Source: Brevibacterium casei CIP 102111
Lineage (GTDB): Bacteria > Actinomycetota > Actinomycetes > Actinomycetales > Brevibacteriaceae
DNA length: 64,000 nucleotides
Assembly: GCF_900169275.1 (NCBI RefSeq)
Contig: NZ_FXZC01000004.1
Coordinates: 310,001-374,000 of the forward strand
Direction of reading: 5' to 3'
Positions 16,681 to 29,771 of this stretch are shown piece by piece (within the stretch, counting starts at the first letter, position 1; each line of letters opens with the position of its first letter). The notes under the pieces were generated by a model. That model was not told the DNA's origin. It worked only from the letters and a program-made list of their open reading frames with translations, and ran no database searches. The translations under genes were made by a program, and so were the position numbers.

Positions 16681-16770
16681 GCCCGATTTCGACCCGATTC
16701 CGCCCCCGATCCCGACCCGATTCCGGGGTCGACTCCGCCCGATTCCGCACCCGAATCCGAACCCGAACCA
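16681..16770. repeat. Degenerate CCCGATTCCG repeats
   Basis: The 262-nt gap before the carrier gene holds about eight imperfect copies of a roughly 10-bp unit, CCCGATTCCG or CCCGAATCCG. No gene is seen in 16580-16841. Confidence 0.6.
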
Positions 16771-16841
16771 CCCGCTGGGCCGCCTCCCTCGGTCACGGCG
16801 AACCCACCTACCCACCACCACCCAGCACGGGAAAGGCAGAC

Positions 16842-18164
16842 ATGACTGCACAGACGACAGGGACGATGGTGACCCTGCGCGAGAAGCGGCGATCGGTCGT
16901 CGCGAGCACCGTCGGCAACATCCTCGAATGGTACGAGTGGAGCGCATACGCGGTCTTCACCCCTTTCATCGCCGCTGCGATGTTCGACAGCGACGATCCG
17001 GTCTCAGCGGTGCTCGCGACCCTCGGCGTCTTCGCCGTCGGCTTCCTCATGCGCCCGCTCGGCGGCATCGTCTTCGGACGCATCGCCGACCGCAGGGGAC
17101 GCAAGTTCGTCCTCATCACGACGATGCTCATCATGGCGGCAGGCTCCTTCCTCATCGCGGTCATGCCTGGGTACGCGCAGATCGGGGCGGCAGCGTCGTT
17201 CGTCCTCCTCATCGTCCGCGTGGCCCAGGGCTTCGCCCACGGCGGGGAGTCGGCGACGGCGAACTCGTACATCGCCGAGATCGCCCCCGCCCACCGCCGC
17301 GGCCTCTGGGGCAGCATCGTCTTCGCCGCGATCTTCGGCGGTTCGGTCCTCGCCTACACCGTCGGCGGTGCCGTGACGAACCTCTTCCCCGAATCCGCGG
17401 TCACCGACTGGGCCTGGCGAATCCCGTTCGCCCTCGGTGCCCTCCTCGCCCTCGTCGCACTGTGGATGCGGCGGGGCATGATCGAAAGCGAGGTCTTCGC
17501 GGCCGAGGACGCCACCCTCGCCGAGGCGGCCGCCGACACCGCCGACCCGACCCCGGCGCTTCCTCCCGCCCTCGACCGCCGCCGGGTCGCCCGGTCGATC
17601 GTCCTCGTCGTCCTCATGACCGCCGGCATCACCGCCGCCCACTACACGTGGTCGTCGTACGCCTCGACGCTCGCCATCACCGAACGCGGGATGGATCCGC
17701 AGGCCGCCTACTGGGCGACGGTCGGTGCGCAGGTCATCGCACTCGTCTCGCTGCCGTTCTGGGGAGCCCTGTCGGATCGGATCGGTCGGCGCCCCGTCCT
17801 CATCGGATTCGGGGTGCTCATGGCGGCCCTCCAGTACCCGCTCATGGGGATGATCACCTCGGCAGGATGGACGCTCTTCCTCGCCTCGTCGATCGCTCTC
17901 CTCGTCGTCGCGATGGCCGGAGCCCTGCTCTCCGCGGTCCTGTCCGAGGCGTTTCCGACGACCGTCCGCACGCAGGGCATCGGCTTCGCCTACTCGATCT
18001 CCGTCGCGGTCTTCGGCGGGACCGCGCCCTACCTCAACGGACTGTTCAATTCGTTCGGACTGCCGTGGCTCTCGAGCGGGTGGGTCATTCTCCTGTGCGG
18101 CTGCACGATCGCCGCCGTCGCGCTCCTGCCGGAGACGAAGGGCACGGACCTCGCCGAGGTGTGA
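16842..18164 (+). CDS. MFS transporter, metabolite:H+ symporter type
   Basis: A 440-residue inner-membrane carrier with twelve predicted helices. The MHS subfamily signature is clear: VGNILEWYEWSAYAVF at the first helix, FLMRPLGGIVFGRIADRRGRK between helices 2 and 3, and the second-half motif GALSDRIGRRPVL. Members import organic acids such as citrate, shikimate, alpha-ketoglutarate or aromatic acids with protons. Its position after the acyl-CoA operon suggests it imports the acid those enzymes degrade. The ATG at 16842 has an AAAGG-type SD. A polar Ala-rich loop of about 25 residues lies mid-protein. Confidence 0.85.
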   Translation: MTAQTTGTMVTLREKRRSVVASTVGNILEWYEWSAYAVFTPFIAAAMFDSDDPVSAVLATLGVFAVGFLMRPLGGIVFGRIADRRGRKFVLITTMLIMAAGSFLIAVMPGYAQIGAAASFVLLIVRVAQGFAHGGESATANSYIAEIAPAHRRGLWGSIVFAAIFGGSVLAYTVGGAVTNLFPESAVTDWAWRIPFALGALLALVALWMRRGMIESEVFAAEDATLAEAAADTADPTPALPPALDRRRVARSIVLVVLMTAGITAAHYTWSSYASTLAITERGMDPQAAYWATVGAQVIALVSLPFWGALSDRIGRRPVLIGFGVLMAALQYPLMGMITSAGWTLFLASSIALLVVAMAGALLSAVLSEAFPTTVRTQGIGFAYSISVAVFGGTAPYLNGLFNSFGLPWLSSGWVILLCGCTIAAVALLPETKGTDLAEV

Positions 18165-18171
18165 GTCCCGA

Positions 18172-18229
18172 GCAACCCTCCGGGCGCTCGGCAACCCGGC
18201 GCAGGGTTGCTGAGCGCCCGGAGGGTTGC
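18172..18229. repeat. Long intergenic hairpin, family P3 copy 1
   Basis: 26-bp arms (18172-18197 and 18204-18229) with one mismatch and a 6-nt loop, starting 7 nt after the carrier stop. A close relative lies at 57141-57198. It probably terminates the carrier transcript before the glycine riboswitch promoter. Confidence 0.8.
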
Positions 18230-18259
18230 CGGCAGCGGTCGCCCCCGCCACCTCGCCGG

Positions 18260-18289
18260 TTGTCGCCGAGTGCGCCATGCCACTAGAAT
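18260..18289 (+). promoter_or_regulatory. Promoter of the glycine riboswitch / gcv operon
   Basis: TTGTCG (18260-18265) and TAGAAT (18284-18289) are separated by 18 bp. A start near 18296 would place the aptamer about 30 nt into the RNA. Confidence 0.6.
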
Positions 18290-18324
18290 GAATGCGGACA
18301 ATTTCATACGCCGTTAAGACATGA

Positions 18325-18440
18325 CGTGGGAGAGCTGCCCGGTCTCCGCGATCGCTCCTCGGACACCCTCCGAGCCTGCGACCCGGACCGCAGTGCAGCG
18401 CCGTAGGTGCAATTCCCTCCCCGGGAAACTCTCAGGCCCA
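18325..18440 (+). promoter_or_regulatory. Glycine riboswitch aptamer
   Basis: The region shows the conserved glycine-aptamer strings: GTGGGAGAG at the 5' side, GCGCCGTAGGTGCAA in the core, and the GGAAACTCTCAGG close (18423-18435), ending about 145 nt before gcvP. A clear second tandem aptamer is not visible, so it looks like a singlet. Glycine binding would be expected to switch the glycine cleavage operon on. Confidence 0.85.
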
Positions 18441-18520
18441 GTACCACCGATTGCAGGCATATCTGGAGGACCGCTTCCTCGCAGCATCCCGTGCCGCGAG
18501 CTCGTGATCCGACAGATCGG

Positions 18521-18550
18521 GGAGGACCCTCACTGTTCAGTGCGTCCTCC
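18521..18550 (+). promoter_or_regulatory. Hairpin of the riboswitch expression platform
   Basis: GGAGGAC/GTCCTCC arms (18521-18527, 18544-18550) enclose a second CACTG/CAGTG stem. It lies 33 nt before gcvP, and the inner stem with the outer arms would form a stable hairpin that could compete with the leader or occlude translation. No U-tract follows. Confidence 0.45.
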
Positions 18551-18582
18551 ACAGGTGGGCGCGACACCGATCAAGGACGGCC

Positions 18583-21536
<2,954 letters not shown>

Positions 21537-21537
<1 letters not shown>

Positions 21538-22742
21538 TGACCGCTGAGATCAAAGAGACCCCGCTCCACGACACCCACGCGAAGCTCGGCGCGACGTTCA
21601 CCGACTTCGGCGGCTGGGACATGCCGCTCAAGTACGGCTCCGAACTCGCCGAACACCGCGCCGTGCGCGAGGCCGCCGGCATCTTCGACCTCTCCCACAT
21701 GGGCGAGGTCCGCATCACCGGTGCCGGTGCCGCAGCCTTCCTCGACTACGCGCTCGTCGCGAAGTACTCGTCGATGAAGGTCGGGAAGGCGAAGTACGGA
21801 GTCATCGTCAACGAGCAGGGGTATCTGCTCGACGATCTCATCACGTACCGCCTCGGCGAGGAGGAGTTCCTCATCGTCCCCAACGCCTCGAACACGCCTG
21901 CCGTCGTCGAGGCCCTGCAGGACCGTCTGCAGACCTTCCTCACCGAGGTCGAACCCGGCGCCGACGTCCGCATGTTCGACGAGTCCGGGGACACCGCGCT
22001 CATCGCGGTGCAGGGACCGCACTCGCAGGCCATCATCCTCGCCGCCCTCGACGAGGGTGCCAAGGGGGAGTTCGGGCCGCGGACGACGACGAGCGACGAG
22101 GATCCCTCCGGGACGATCACCGTCGGCGAGGCCGTCGACCAGCTCGGCTACTACGCGTGGATGCCGCTGACGATCGCCGGCATCGACCTCATCCTCGCCC
22201 GCACCGGCTACACCGGTGAGGACGGGTTCGAACTCTACGTGCCCAACATCGGGGCCGAGCGCCTGTGGGACACGCTCGTCACCGCCGGTGCCGACCACGG
22301 GCTCGTGCCCTGCGGTCTCGCGGCGAGGGACTCGCTGCGCCTCGAGGCGGGCATGCCGCTCTACGGCAACGAGCTCACCCTCTCGACGACCCCGTACGAC
22401 GCGGGCCTCGGCCGGATGATCGGGTTCAAGACCAAGGGTGAGTTCGTCGCCCGGGACGCGCTGGCCGCCCTCGGGGAGACCGAACCCGAGCGCATCCTCG
22501 TCGGCCTCACCGCGACGGGACGTCGCGCTGCCCGGTCGGGTTCGGTGATCCTCTCCGACGGCGCCGAGGTGGGTGTCGTCACCTCGGGACAGCCCTCCCC
22601 GACGCTCGGCCATCCCATCGCGCTCGCGTACCTCGACCGTGGCCTGGCGGTGCCGGGCACCGAGGTCGAAGTCGACATCCGCGGCAAGGCCCACGAGTTC
22701 ACCGTGGTCGAGCTGCCGTTCTACCGGCGTTCGGAAAACTGA
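21537..22742 (+). CDS. gcvT: Glycine cleavage T-protein (aminomethyltransferase)
   Basis: A 401-residue tetrahydrofolate-dependent aminomethyltransferase that releases ammonia and forms 5,10-methylene-THF from the GcvH-bound intermediate. Recognisable segments are [11 protein letters not shown] (about 22-32), [26 protein letters not shown] in the middle and [18 protein letters not shown] towards the folate site. It is slightly longer than the usual 360-375, with an acidic loop at about 175-195. The start is set by a TGATG overlap with the gcvP stop. Confidence 0.95.
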
Positions 22743-22834
22743 CCTGTCGGAACCGGTGAGACTTGCCCGCGCGGCTCGTACACTGGTCACACCTGCTCGC
22801 CACAACCGCTGTTCGACAGCAGAAAGGGAAGATC

Positions 22835-23233
22835 ATGGCTGATCTGCCTGCACTTCCGAAGGACTTCTCGTACTCCGCTGAGCACGAATGGGTCAACCAG
22901 GGCCCCGACACGATCGCCGGACAGACCGTGAAGATCGGCATCACCGCCGTCGCCGCCGATGCCCTCGGCGAAGTCGTCTACCTCGATCTGCCGAGCGTCG
23001 GCGACGGCGTCAAGGCCGGCGAGACCTGCGGCGAGGTCGAGTCGACGAAGTCGGTCTCCGACCTCTACTCGCCCGTCGGCGGCGAGGTCACCTCGATCAA
23101 CCAGAAGGTCCTCGACTCTCCCGGGCTCGTCAACTCCGATCCCTACGGCGAGGGCTGGCTCTTCGAGGTCAACGTCGACGAGGTCGGTGTCGTCATGGAC
23201 GCCGACAGCTACGCGAAGAACAACTCGCTGTAG
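22835..23233 (+). CDS. gcvH: Glycine cleavage H-protein
   Basis: A 132-residue lipoyl carrier protein. The lipoylated lysine is K72 in [12 protein letters not shown], flanked by the two half-barrel strands typical of GcvH. It shuttles the aminomethyl arm between GcvP and GcvT. The ATG at 22835 has AGAAAGGGAAG as SD. The gap of 92 nt after gcvT contains a TACACT -10-like string (22779-22784), so a separate promoter is possible in addition to read-through. Confidence 0.95.
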   Translation: MADLPALPKDFSYSAEHEWVNQGPDTIAGQTVKIGITAVAADALGEVVYLDLPSVGDGVKAGETCGEVESTKSVSDLYSPVGGEVTSINQKVLDSPGLVNSDPYGEGWLFEVNVDEVGVVMDADSYAKNNSL

Positions 23234-23331
23234 ACCAGCAGGGTGGGTGGGACGCCGCAGCGCCCACCCCACCGTGCGGAACCCGTGCCAGGCGGCCCCA
23301 GCGCCGTCGGAAGCGGGTTCTGCGAACCGAA

Positions 23332-23385
23332 AACGACAGGGTCGGTCATATCCGCAAGCGTCCGGATGCGGCCGACCTTGTCGTT
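23332..23385. repeat. Intergenic palindrome between gcvH and sdaA
   Basis: The outer arms, AACGACAGGGTCGG at the left and its near-complement ending at 23385, differ at two positions. An inner ATCCG/CGGAT stem closes over a short loop. An additional GGGTGGG/CCCACCC hairpin just after the gcvH stop (about 23241-23272) is the better terminator candidate. Confidence 0.6.
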
Positions 23386-23416
23386 CCCGCACATGACCGT
23401 TCCAGGGAAGGACACC

Positions 23417-24955
23417 ATGCCTCTGAGCGTCTTCGACCTCTTCACCGTCGGCATCGGCCCGTCGAGCTCCCACACCGTGGGTCCGATGCGCGCGGCCGCG
23501 AGCTTCCTCGACCTCCTCGGCGAGAAGCTCGAGTCCGTCGCGAGCATCCGCGTCGACGTCTTCGGTTCCCTGGCTGCCACCGGTGCCGGTCACGGGACCT
23601 TCGACGCGATCCTCCTCGGCCTCGAGGGGTGCCGTCCCGACACGGTCGAGGGCAACGAGCTCACCGCCCGCCGCACCCGGATGGCCGAGACCGGCGAGAT
23701 CATCCTCGGCGACTCCACCGGCCACGGCGTCGAGCTCCCCTTCACCGAGGCTGACATGGTCAAACGCCCCCTCACCGTCCTTCCCCGGCACACGAATGCG
23801 CTCACCCTCGCCGCCTTCGACGAGGCGGGGGAGACCCTGGCGGAGGAGACGTACTACTCCGTCGGCGGCGGATTCGTCACCTCGGAGACCGAGTTCGTCG
23901 AGAAGGAGAGGGCCGCCGAGGCGGTCGTGACCACCGAGGCCGCCCTCGTCGAGGACGCCGACGAAGGGTTCGACGACGAGGTCGACGACCCGTCGAACGC
24001 CGACGAGGACCAGGAGTTCGCCGTCGCCGAGGCAGTCATCGACGCCGAACTCGAAGCCGCCAGCGAAGAGCTGCCCTACCCGTTCCACTCCGCCGCCGAC
24101 CTCCTCGAGCAGTGCCGGAAGAACGAACTCTCGGTCGCAGAGGTGATGCTCGGCAACGAGCTGACGATGCGCGACGACGACGAGATCCGTCACGGGCTCC
24201 TCCACATCTACTCGGTGATGGAGGAGTGCGCGGCGAATTCGCTCGACCGCTCCGGGCATCTGCCAGGGGGCCTCAAGGTGCGCCGGCGCGCGCACGACTG
24301 GTACCTCAAGCTCAAGGCCGAGGACCCCGACCGGGATCCCCGCTACTACCTCGAGTGGGTCAACCTCGTCGCGATGGCCGTCAACGAGGAGAACGCCTCG
24401 GGCGGCCGGGTCGTCACCGCCCCGACCAACGGTGCGGCCGGCATCATCCCCGCCGTCCTCCACTACGCGCTCAACTACGTCGACTCCGTCGTCGACGGGG
24501 GAGAACGCGCGAAGCACGAGGCGATCATGACCTTCCTCCTCACCGCCGCCGCGATCGGCGTCCTCTATAAGGAGCGGGCTTCGATCTCCGGCGCCGAGGT
24601 GGGCTGCCAGGGCGAGGTCGGATCCGCCTCGTCGATGGCCGCCGGAGGACTGGCCGCCGTCATGGGCGGCACCCCCGAGCAGGTCGAGAACGCCGCCGAG
24701 ATCGCGATGGAGCACAACCTCGGACTCACGTGCGATCCGATCGCCGGGCTCGTCCAGGTCCCCTGCATCGAACGCAACGCGATCGCCGCGGGCAAGGCGA
24801 TCAACGCCTCCCGGATGGCGCTCTGGGGCGACGGACAGCACCGGGTCAGCCTCGACGAGGTCATCGAGACGATGCGCCAGACCGGTGCGGACATGAGTTC
24901 GAAGTACAAGGAGACAGCGCTCGGCGGACTCGCCGTCAACGTCGTCGAGTGCTGA
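23417..24955 (+). CDS. sdaA: L-serine ammonia-lyase, single-chain iron-sulfur type
   Basis: A 512-residue enzyme converting L-serine to pyruvate and ammonia. It begins with the family hallmark [17 protein letters not shown]; the cluster-binding cysteines occur in [17 protein letters not shown] and [18 protein letters not shown]. Usual length is 450-460; the excess is one acidic insertion at about 160-218, between the beta and alpha domains, where single-chain enzymes normally have a short linker. AAGGAC SD fixes ATG 23417. Placed after gcvPTH, it would consume serine made from glycine-derived one-carbon units. Confidence 0.94.
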   Translation: MPLSVFDLFTVGIGPSSSHTVGPMRAAASFLDLLGEKLESVASIRVDVFGSLAATGAGHGTFDAILLGLEGCRPDTVEGNELTARRTRMAETGEIILGDSTGHGVELPFTEADMVKRPLTVLPRHTNALTLAAFDEAGETLAEETYYSVGGGFVTSETEFVEKERAAEAVVTTEAALVEDADEGFDDEVDDPSNADEDQEFAVAEAVIDAELEAASEELPYPFHSAADLLEQCRKNELSVAEVMLGNELTMRDDDEIRHGLLHIYSVMEECAANSLDRSGHLPGGLKVRRRAHDWYLKLKAEDPDRDPRYYLEWVNLVAMAVNEENASGGRVVTAPTNGAAGIIPAVLHYALNYVDSVVDGGERAKHEAIMTFLLTAAAIGVLYKERASISGAEVGCQGEVGSASSMAAGGLAAVMGGTPEQVENAAEIAMEHNLGLTCDPIAGLVQVPCIERNAIAAGKAINASRMALWGDGQHRVSLDEVIETMRQTGADMSSKYKETALGGLAVNVVEC

Positions 24956-25347
24956 TCCGCGCGGGCACCTCGGCGACCGTCCGCGGCCGTCGACGACCGT
25001 CCGGCCAAGTTCGACGACTGTCCGGAGGAGGATCGAGTTCGAGAACGGGTCGATTTTCGCATCGGATCCTCCTCGGGAGGGGCCGCCCCTGAGGAGAGCG
25101 GCCCGTCCGGGGATCGGGCGGGCGTCTCGGTGACGCCGCCGGCCGCTCCCAGCGCCTGGAACTCGAGTTCCATGTCACGATAAATGTAACGAACCGATAA
25201 CGAAGACGTCCGCCGAGGCGGCCTCGACGACTCGATCCGGCGATCCCCAGAGATGCTCTGGGGAAGCTCCGCTGCGCTCGCGGCGCGATCGTCGTGACAT
25301 CCCCGACTACGACGGGGCGAATCGGGGGTGAAATCGCCGAGGCGAGA
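24956..25347. other. Repeat-bearing gap before ectABC
   Basis: No gene is supported. Three GACGACCGTCCGG-like direct repeats lie at about 24974-25024. A GAGGAGGATC/GGATCCTCCTC inverted pair lies at about 25025-25078. CCCCAGAG-atg-CTCTGGGG (25245-25263) is a perfect 8-bp-arm hairpin. The AT-rich part (about 25170-25200) may hold a distal promoter. Two copies of the CGCCGAGGCG string are present. Confidence 0.45.
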
Positions 25348-25375
25348 TTGACGCTGGAAGTCATCTCGTTAGGTT
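25348..25375 (+). promoter_or_regulatory. ectABC promoter, leaderless
   Basis: TTGACG and TAGGTT are spaced by 16 bp. The -10 is followed by 7 nt and then GTG 25383, so the mRNA would start at the initiation codon. A perfect 8-bp-arm hairpin at 25245-25263 lies about 85 bp upstream. Confidence 0.6.
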
Positions 25376-25382
25376 GGTGGGC

Positions 25383-25877
25383 GTGAGAAACGCACTCGCT
25401 CAACCGAAGACGGAAACCGACGTTCGGACTCCCTCGCTGGAGGACGGACAGCATCTGTGGCGGCTGGCGAAGGATTCGGCCGTCCTCGATCTCAACTCCT
25501 CGTACTCGTACCTGCTGTGGTGCCGGGACTTCGCGGACACCTCGGCGATCGCGTGGATCGAGAACGAACCCGCAGGGTTCGTCACCGGGTACACGCGACC
25601 CGAGTCACTGGACACCCTGATGATCTGGCAGGTCGCCGTCTCCGAGCGCTTCCGCGGCCGCGGGCTGGCCTCGACGATGCTCCACGCACTCGCCGACCGG
25701 ACCGGTGCCCTGCGCCTGGAGACGACGATCACCGACGACAACGCGGCCTCGAACCGCCTGTTCCAGGCCTTCGCCGAGCAGCGCGGAGCCGGCTTCGACC
25801 GGCGGCCGCTCTTCACCCCGGACCTCTATCCGGACGGCCACGACACCGAATACCTCTACGAGATCGCCCCGCTCTGA
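25383..25877 (+). CDS. ectA: L-2,4-diaminobutyric acid acetyltransferase
   Basis: A 164-residue GNAT-fold enzyme that acetylates L-2,4-diaminobutyrate on the gamma-amino group, the second step of ectoine synthesis. EctA features are [14 protein letters not shown] near the substrate site, the acetyl-CoA motif [15 protein letters not shown], and [15 protein letters not shown]. The start is judged leaderless at GTG 25383; TTG 25374 and GTG 25377 are in-frame alternatives. It is first of ectABC. Confidence 0.93.
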   Translation: MRNALAQPKTETDVRTPSLEDGQHLWRLAKDSAVLDLNSSYSYLLWCRDFADTSAIAWIENEPAGFVTGYTRPESLDTLMIWQVAVSERFRGRGLASTMLHALADRTGALRLETTITDDNAASNRLFQAFAEQRGAGFDRRPLFTPDLYPDGHDTEYLYEIAPL

Positions 25878-26032
25878 CCGCGGAGGGGTGGCGCACACCT
25901 CGCCGAGGCGGTGGTCTGGAACGCTCCGACCGCCTCGGCGACCATCCACGCACCATTGCCGGGCCCGACGCCCGCACCCGCAGACGACCGGCGACCCGTC
26001 GGCCTGCATCAGCAGTCGAAAGGAATCACACG

Positions 26033-27346
26033 ATGACGACGACCAGCACTGATACGACGACCGAGACCACCCCTGACATCTTCGAGACGCGCGAATCGGC
26101 GGTGCGCGGATACTCGCGCTCGTGGCCGGCGACCTTCGCCCGCGCCGAGGGCCCCAAGCAGTGGGACGAGGACGGCAACGAGTACCTCGACTTCTTCTCC
26201 GGCGCCGGCGCGCTCAACTACGGGCACAACAACCCGGCCGTGATGGCCCCGCTCGTCGAGTACCTGCAGTCGGGCGCCGTGCTCCACTCGCTCGACATGA
26301 AGACTCCGGCCAAACGGGAGTTCCTCGAGACCTTCGAAGAGCTCATCCTCAAGCCGCGGGGACTCGACTACACGGTGATGTTCCCCGGCCCGACGGGCAC
26401 GAACACCGTCGAGGCGGCGCTCAAGCTCGCCCGCAAGGTCACCGGGCGCCAGCACCTGCTCTCGTTCACGAACGCGTTCCACGGGATGACGCTCGGGTCG
26501 CTGTCGGTGACCGGGAACTCGATGAAGCGCGAGGGTGCGGGCATCCCGCTGACGAACAGTTCGAAGATCCCCTATGACGACTACCTCGACGGGGAGACCC
26601 CGGACTTCCTCTGGCTCGAGCGGGTGCTTGAGGACTCGGGCTCCGGTGTCGACAAGCCCGCGGCGATCATCGTCGAGACCGTCCAGGGCGAAGGCGGCGT
26701 GCGCGCTGCCCGGGCCGAGTGGCTGCGTGAGCTCTCGGCGCTGTGCAGGAAGCACGACATCCTCCTCATCGTCGACGACGTCCAGGCCGGCTGCGGTCGC
26801 ACGGGCACGTTCTTCAGCTTCGAGGACGCCGGCATCGAACCCGACATCGTGTGCCTGTCGAAGTCGATCTCCGGCTCAGGCCTGCCGATGGCGCTCACCC
26901 TCTTCCGCCCCGAGCTCGACGCCTGGGAGCCCGGTGAGCACAACGGGACGTTCCGCGGCAACAACCCCGCCTTCGTCACCGCGACCGCTGCGCTGAAGAC
27001 CTTCTGGGCCGACAACGGCTTCCAGAATCAGCTCGCCGACACGATCGCCCACCTCCACCAGCGCCTCGACCAGATCGCTGAGAAGGCCGAGGGGGCGACG
27101 GTCCGCGGGCGCGGCATGCTCGCCGGTCTGCTCTTCGACGACCCCGAGGTCGCCGGCCAGGTCGCGGCCGATGCCTTTGCAGGCGGCCTGCTCATCGAGA
27201 CCTCCGGTCCGCGCGACGAGGTCGTCAAGATCATGCCGCCGCTGACGATCTCGGAGGCCGACCTCACCGCCGGACTCGACATCCTCGAAGCCTCGGTGCT
27301 CAAGGTCGCTCCGGCTGGAGCTGAGGCTGCGCCGGCGATGGCCTGA
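26033..27346 (+). CDS. ectB: L-2,4-diaminobutyric acid transaminase
   Basis: A 437-residue class III aminotransferase that turns aspartate semialdehyde into L-2,4-diaminobutyrate using glutamate. The PLP lysine is K277 in [13 protein letters not shown]; the PLP-contact segment is [14 protein letters not shown]. The start at 26033 follows AAAGGAA and gives an EctB-like N-terminus ([17 protein letters not shown]), with a short Thr-rich tag before it. A 155-nt gap after ectA contains no gene. Confidence 0.95.
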   Translation: MTTTSTDTTTETTPDIFETRESAVRGYSRSWPATFARAEGPKQWDEDGNEYLDFFSGAGALNYGHNNPAVMAPLVEYLQSGAVLHSLDMKTPAKREFLETFEELILKPRGLDYTVMFPGPTGTNTVEAALKLARKVTGRQHLLSFTNAFHGMTLGSLSVTGNSMKREGAGIPLTNSSKIPYDDYLDGETPDFLWLERVLEDSGSGVDKPAAIIVETVQGEGGVRAARAEWLRELSALCRKHDILLIVDDVQAGCGRTGTFFSFEDAGIEPDIVCLSKSISGSGLPMALTLFRPELDAWEPGEHNGTFRGNNPAFVTATAALKTFWADNGFQNQLADTIAHLHQRLDQIAEKAEGATVRGRGMLAGLLFDDPEVAGQVAADAFAGGLLIETSGPRDEVVKIMPPLTISEADLTAGLDILEASVLKVAPAGAEAAPAMA

Positions 27347-27397
27347 GGCCAGAACGCTGGGCAGGACCGCAGACTTACCACTTCGAAAGGACTCTCC

Positions 27398-27799
27398 ATG
27401 TACGTGATCAACCGTGACGACCTCAACGACACCGACCGCGACGTCCAGTCCGAGACGTGGCGCAGCCGCCGGATGGTGCTCGGACGTGAGGGCGTCGGCT
27501 TCTCCTTCCACGACACCGTCATCTACGCCGGCACACGCTCGACGTTCCACTACCAGAACCACATCGAAGCCGTGTACTGCGTGCAAGGCGAGGGGACGCT
27601 CACCGACGAGGAGACGGGCAAGACCTACCCGCTCTCGGACGGAACGATGTATCTCCTCGACGGGCACGAGAAGCACACCGTCGTCGCCAACACCGAGTTG
27701 CGCATGGCGTGCGTGTTCAACCCGCCGGTCACCGGCCGCGAGGTCCACGACGAGAACGGCGTCTACCCGCTCATCGTCGAGGAGACCGCCGCAGTGTGA
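27398..27799 (+). CDS. ectC: L-ectoine synthase
   Basis: A 133-residue cupin-fold enzyme that cyclises N-gamma-acetyl-diaminobutyrate to ectoine. [18 protein letters not shown] and [10 protein letters not shown] carry the metal and substrate residues. GAAAGGAC SD is 6-12 nt upstream. No ectD hydroxylase or aspartate kinase follows, so this locus makes ectoine only. A 72-bp palindrome ends the operon. Confidence 0.96.
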   Translation: MYVINRDDLNDTDRDVQSETWRSRRMVLGREGVGFSFHDTVIYAGTRSTFHYQNHIEAVYCVQGEGTLTDEETGKTYPLSDGTMYLLDGHEKHTVVANTELRMACVFNPPVTGREVHDENGVYPLIVEETAAV

Positions 27800-27852
27800 G
27801 GCGCTGAGGGACTCTGAGGCGCTCGGGGGCTCTCTGCCGAAATCCTCACGCG

Positions 27853-27924
27853 CAGAAGTGACCAGTTTTCGCCGGATCGGTCAGGTCGCAACCTGACCAT
27901 CTCGGCGGAAACTGGTCACTTCTG
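27853..27924. repeat. 72-bp palindrome between ectC and the symporter gene
   Basis: CAGAAGTGACCAGTTTTCGC begins the left arm at 27853, paired with the right arm ending at 27924; inner CGGTCAGGT/ACCTGACC arms enclose a 4-nt loop. TTTGC after the right arm gives a short U-tract on the plus strand. It lies between convergent genes, so it can terminate both. The left arm resembles family P2 elements at 9821 and 34671. Confidence 0.8.
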
Positions 27925-27991
27925 TTTGCAACACCGTCGGGCTGCACGCCAGCGCGCCGCCGGCCCGCACCCGCGACCGGCCGGAACCCTC

Positions 27992-29521
27992 TCAGCGGGT
28001 CTTCGCGCCCTTCGCAGCGTCCTTCTTCTCCCAGTACGCGCGGGTCGTCACTTCGTCAGAACCGTCCCACGCGTCGATGCCGGTGACACCGGGCAGGTCA
28101 TCGCGGTTGAAGACCGGCTCGAGTCCCTGCTTGCGCTGAGCGGTGTAGTTCTTGAGCACCTTGAGCGCGATGCGTCCGAGGAGGAAGACGGCGACGAGGT
28201 TCGTCAGCGCCATGATCGACATGAACACGTCGGCTGCCGACCAGGCCAGCGGCAGGGCGATGACTGAGCCGGTGAACACGGCCGCCATGACGATGAGACG
28301 GTACGTCATGATCGCCGGGCGCGCGTTCTTCTTGAACAGGTAGGAGATGTTCGCCTCGCCGTAGTAGTAGTTGCCGAGGATCGAGGAGAACGCGAAGAGG
28401 AAGATCGCCACGGTGAGGAAGTGCACCGCCCACGTGCCCAGCTGCGAGGCCAGTGCGGTCTGGGTGAGGGAGGCGCCCTGGGCCTCGTCGTAGACGGGGT
28501 TGGACAGGAGGACGATGAACGCGGTGATCGAGCAGACGAGGATGGTGTCGAAGTAGACGCCGAGGCTCTGCACGAGACCCTGCTTGGCCGGGTGCGACAC
28601 CGACGAGGTGGCTGCGGCGTTGGGGACCGAACCCATGCCGGCCTCGTTGGAGAAGAGGCCGCGGCGGATGCCCTGGAGGATGACGATGCCGATGCCGCCG
28701 CCGACGACGGACTGGATGCCGAACGCGTTCTCGAAGATGAGCGCGATCATCGCGGGGACCTCGGTGATGTTCATCGCGACGACGAGGAGGCCGAGCAGCA
28801 GGTAGGCCCCGGCCATGACCGGGACGATGACCGAGGACCATGCTGAGATCCGCTGCACTCCGCCGAGGAAGACCGCGCCGGTGACGAGGGCGAGGAAGAT
28901 GCCGAGGCCGACCGGCAGCCAGAAGCTCTGCGTCGTGTCGACGTTGAGGCTCGTCGCGGTGGCGTCGACGATCGAGTTCGCCTGAAGCGAGTTGAACACG
29001 AGGCCGTAGGTGACGGTGATGATGACGGCGAAGAACGCGCCCATCCACGGCTGCTTGAGCCCGACGCTCATGTAGTAGGCAGGACCGCCGCGGTAGGAGT
29101 CCTTGTCCTTGACCTTGTAGAGCTGACCGAGAGTGGATTCGACGAACGCGGTGGCCGCGCCGAAGATCGCCATCAGCCACATCCAGAAGATCGCGCCCGG
29201 ACCGCCGATCGAGATCGCGAGCGCGATGCCGGCGATGTTGCCGGTGCCCACGCGCGAGGCCGCGGAGATCCAGAAGGCCTTGAACGAGGAGATCGACTTC
29301 GTGCCGTCCTTGTTCTCCCCGGGGCTCTCGCCGATGACGCGGAACATCTCCGGCAGCATCCGCAGCTGGACGACGCCGGTGCGGATGGTCAGGTAGAGGG
29401 CGACGGCAATGAGGACGACGATGAGCACCCAGCCGAGCCTGTCATTGACGAGTGCGATGAGGTCCTGGAGGGTTTGCATGCGATGGTCCAATTCGTCAGG
29501 AGTTCTTGAGAGTTTCCTCAC
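27992..29521 (-). CDS. Alanine/glycine:cation symporter (AGCS family)
   Basis: A 509-residue Na+/amino-acid symporter with about eleven membrane helices. AGCS landmarks are KAFWISAASRVGTGNIAGIALAI near the front, GGPAYYMSVGL, and RRGLFSNEAGMGSVPNAAA in the centre. It probably imports alanine, glycine or a related amino acid; proximity to glycine and serine catabolism and ectoine genes fits but does not prove this. I keep ATG 29521 because GGAG lies 7 nt upstream; ATG 29479 is possible but has no SD. The C-terminal 60 residues are cytosolic and charged. Confidence 0.88.
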   Translation of the reverse strand: MRKLSRTPDELDHRMQTLQDLIALVNDRLGWVLIVVLIAVALYLTIRTGVVQLRMLPEMFRVIGESPGENKDGTKSISSFKAFWISAASRVGTGNIAGIALAISIGGPGAIFWMWLMAIFGAATAFVESTLGQLYKVKDKDSYRGGPAYYMSVGLKQPWMGAFFAVIITVTYGLVFNSLQANSIVDATATSLNVDTTQSFWLPVGLGIFLALVTGAVFLGGVQRISAWSSVIVPVMAGAYLLLGLLVVAMNITEVPAMIALIFENAFGIQSVVGGGIGIVILQGIRRGLFSNEAGMGSVPNAAATSSVSHPAKQGLVQSLGVYFDTILVCSITAFIVLLSNPVYDEAQGASLTQTALASQLGTWAVHFLTVAIFLFAFSSILGNYYYGEANISYLFKKNARPAIMTYRLIVMAAVFTGSVIALPLAWSAADVFMSIMALTNLVAVFLLGRIALKVLKNYTAQRKQGLEPVFNRDDLPGVTGIDAWDGSDEVTTRAYWEKKDAAKGAKTR

Positions 29522-29771
29522 CTCATTGTGCCACTCCGCTGTGAGCCGTGCCGCACCTGGGGAGAGTTCCGAAGGTGCGGTGATCCTTCCGTGCCGAGGT
29601 CAGGGCACCCCCGCCGAGGCGGTCGGTGACTGAGATCACGGCCGTGCACTTCAGGCGTGGTACGCTTCGATGGATTCGACCCGAAGACATCGTGACGCAA
29701 CCTGCCGACGCATACCTCTGAGACTCCTACTCCGGCACCCACCCTGTTCAGTTCCCCTTGATGGAGTCTCC

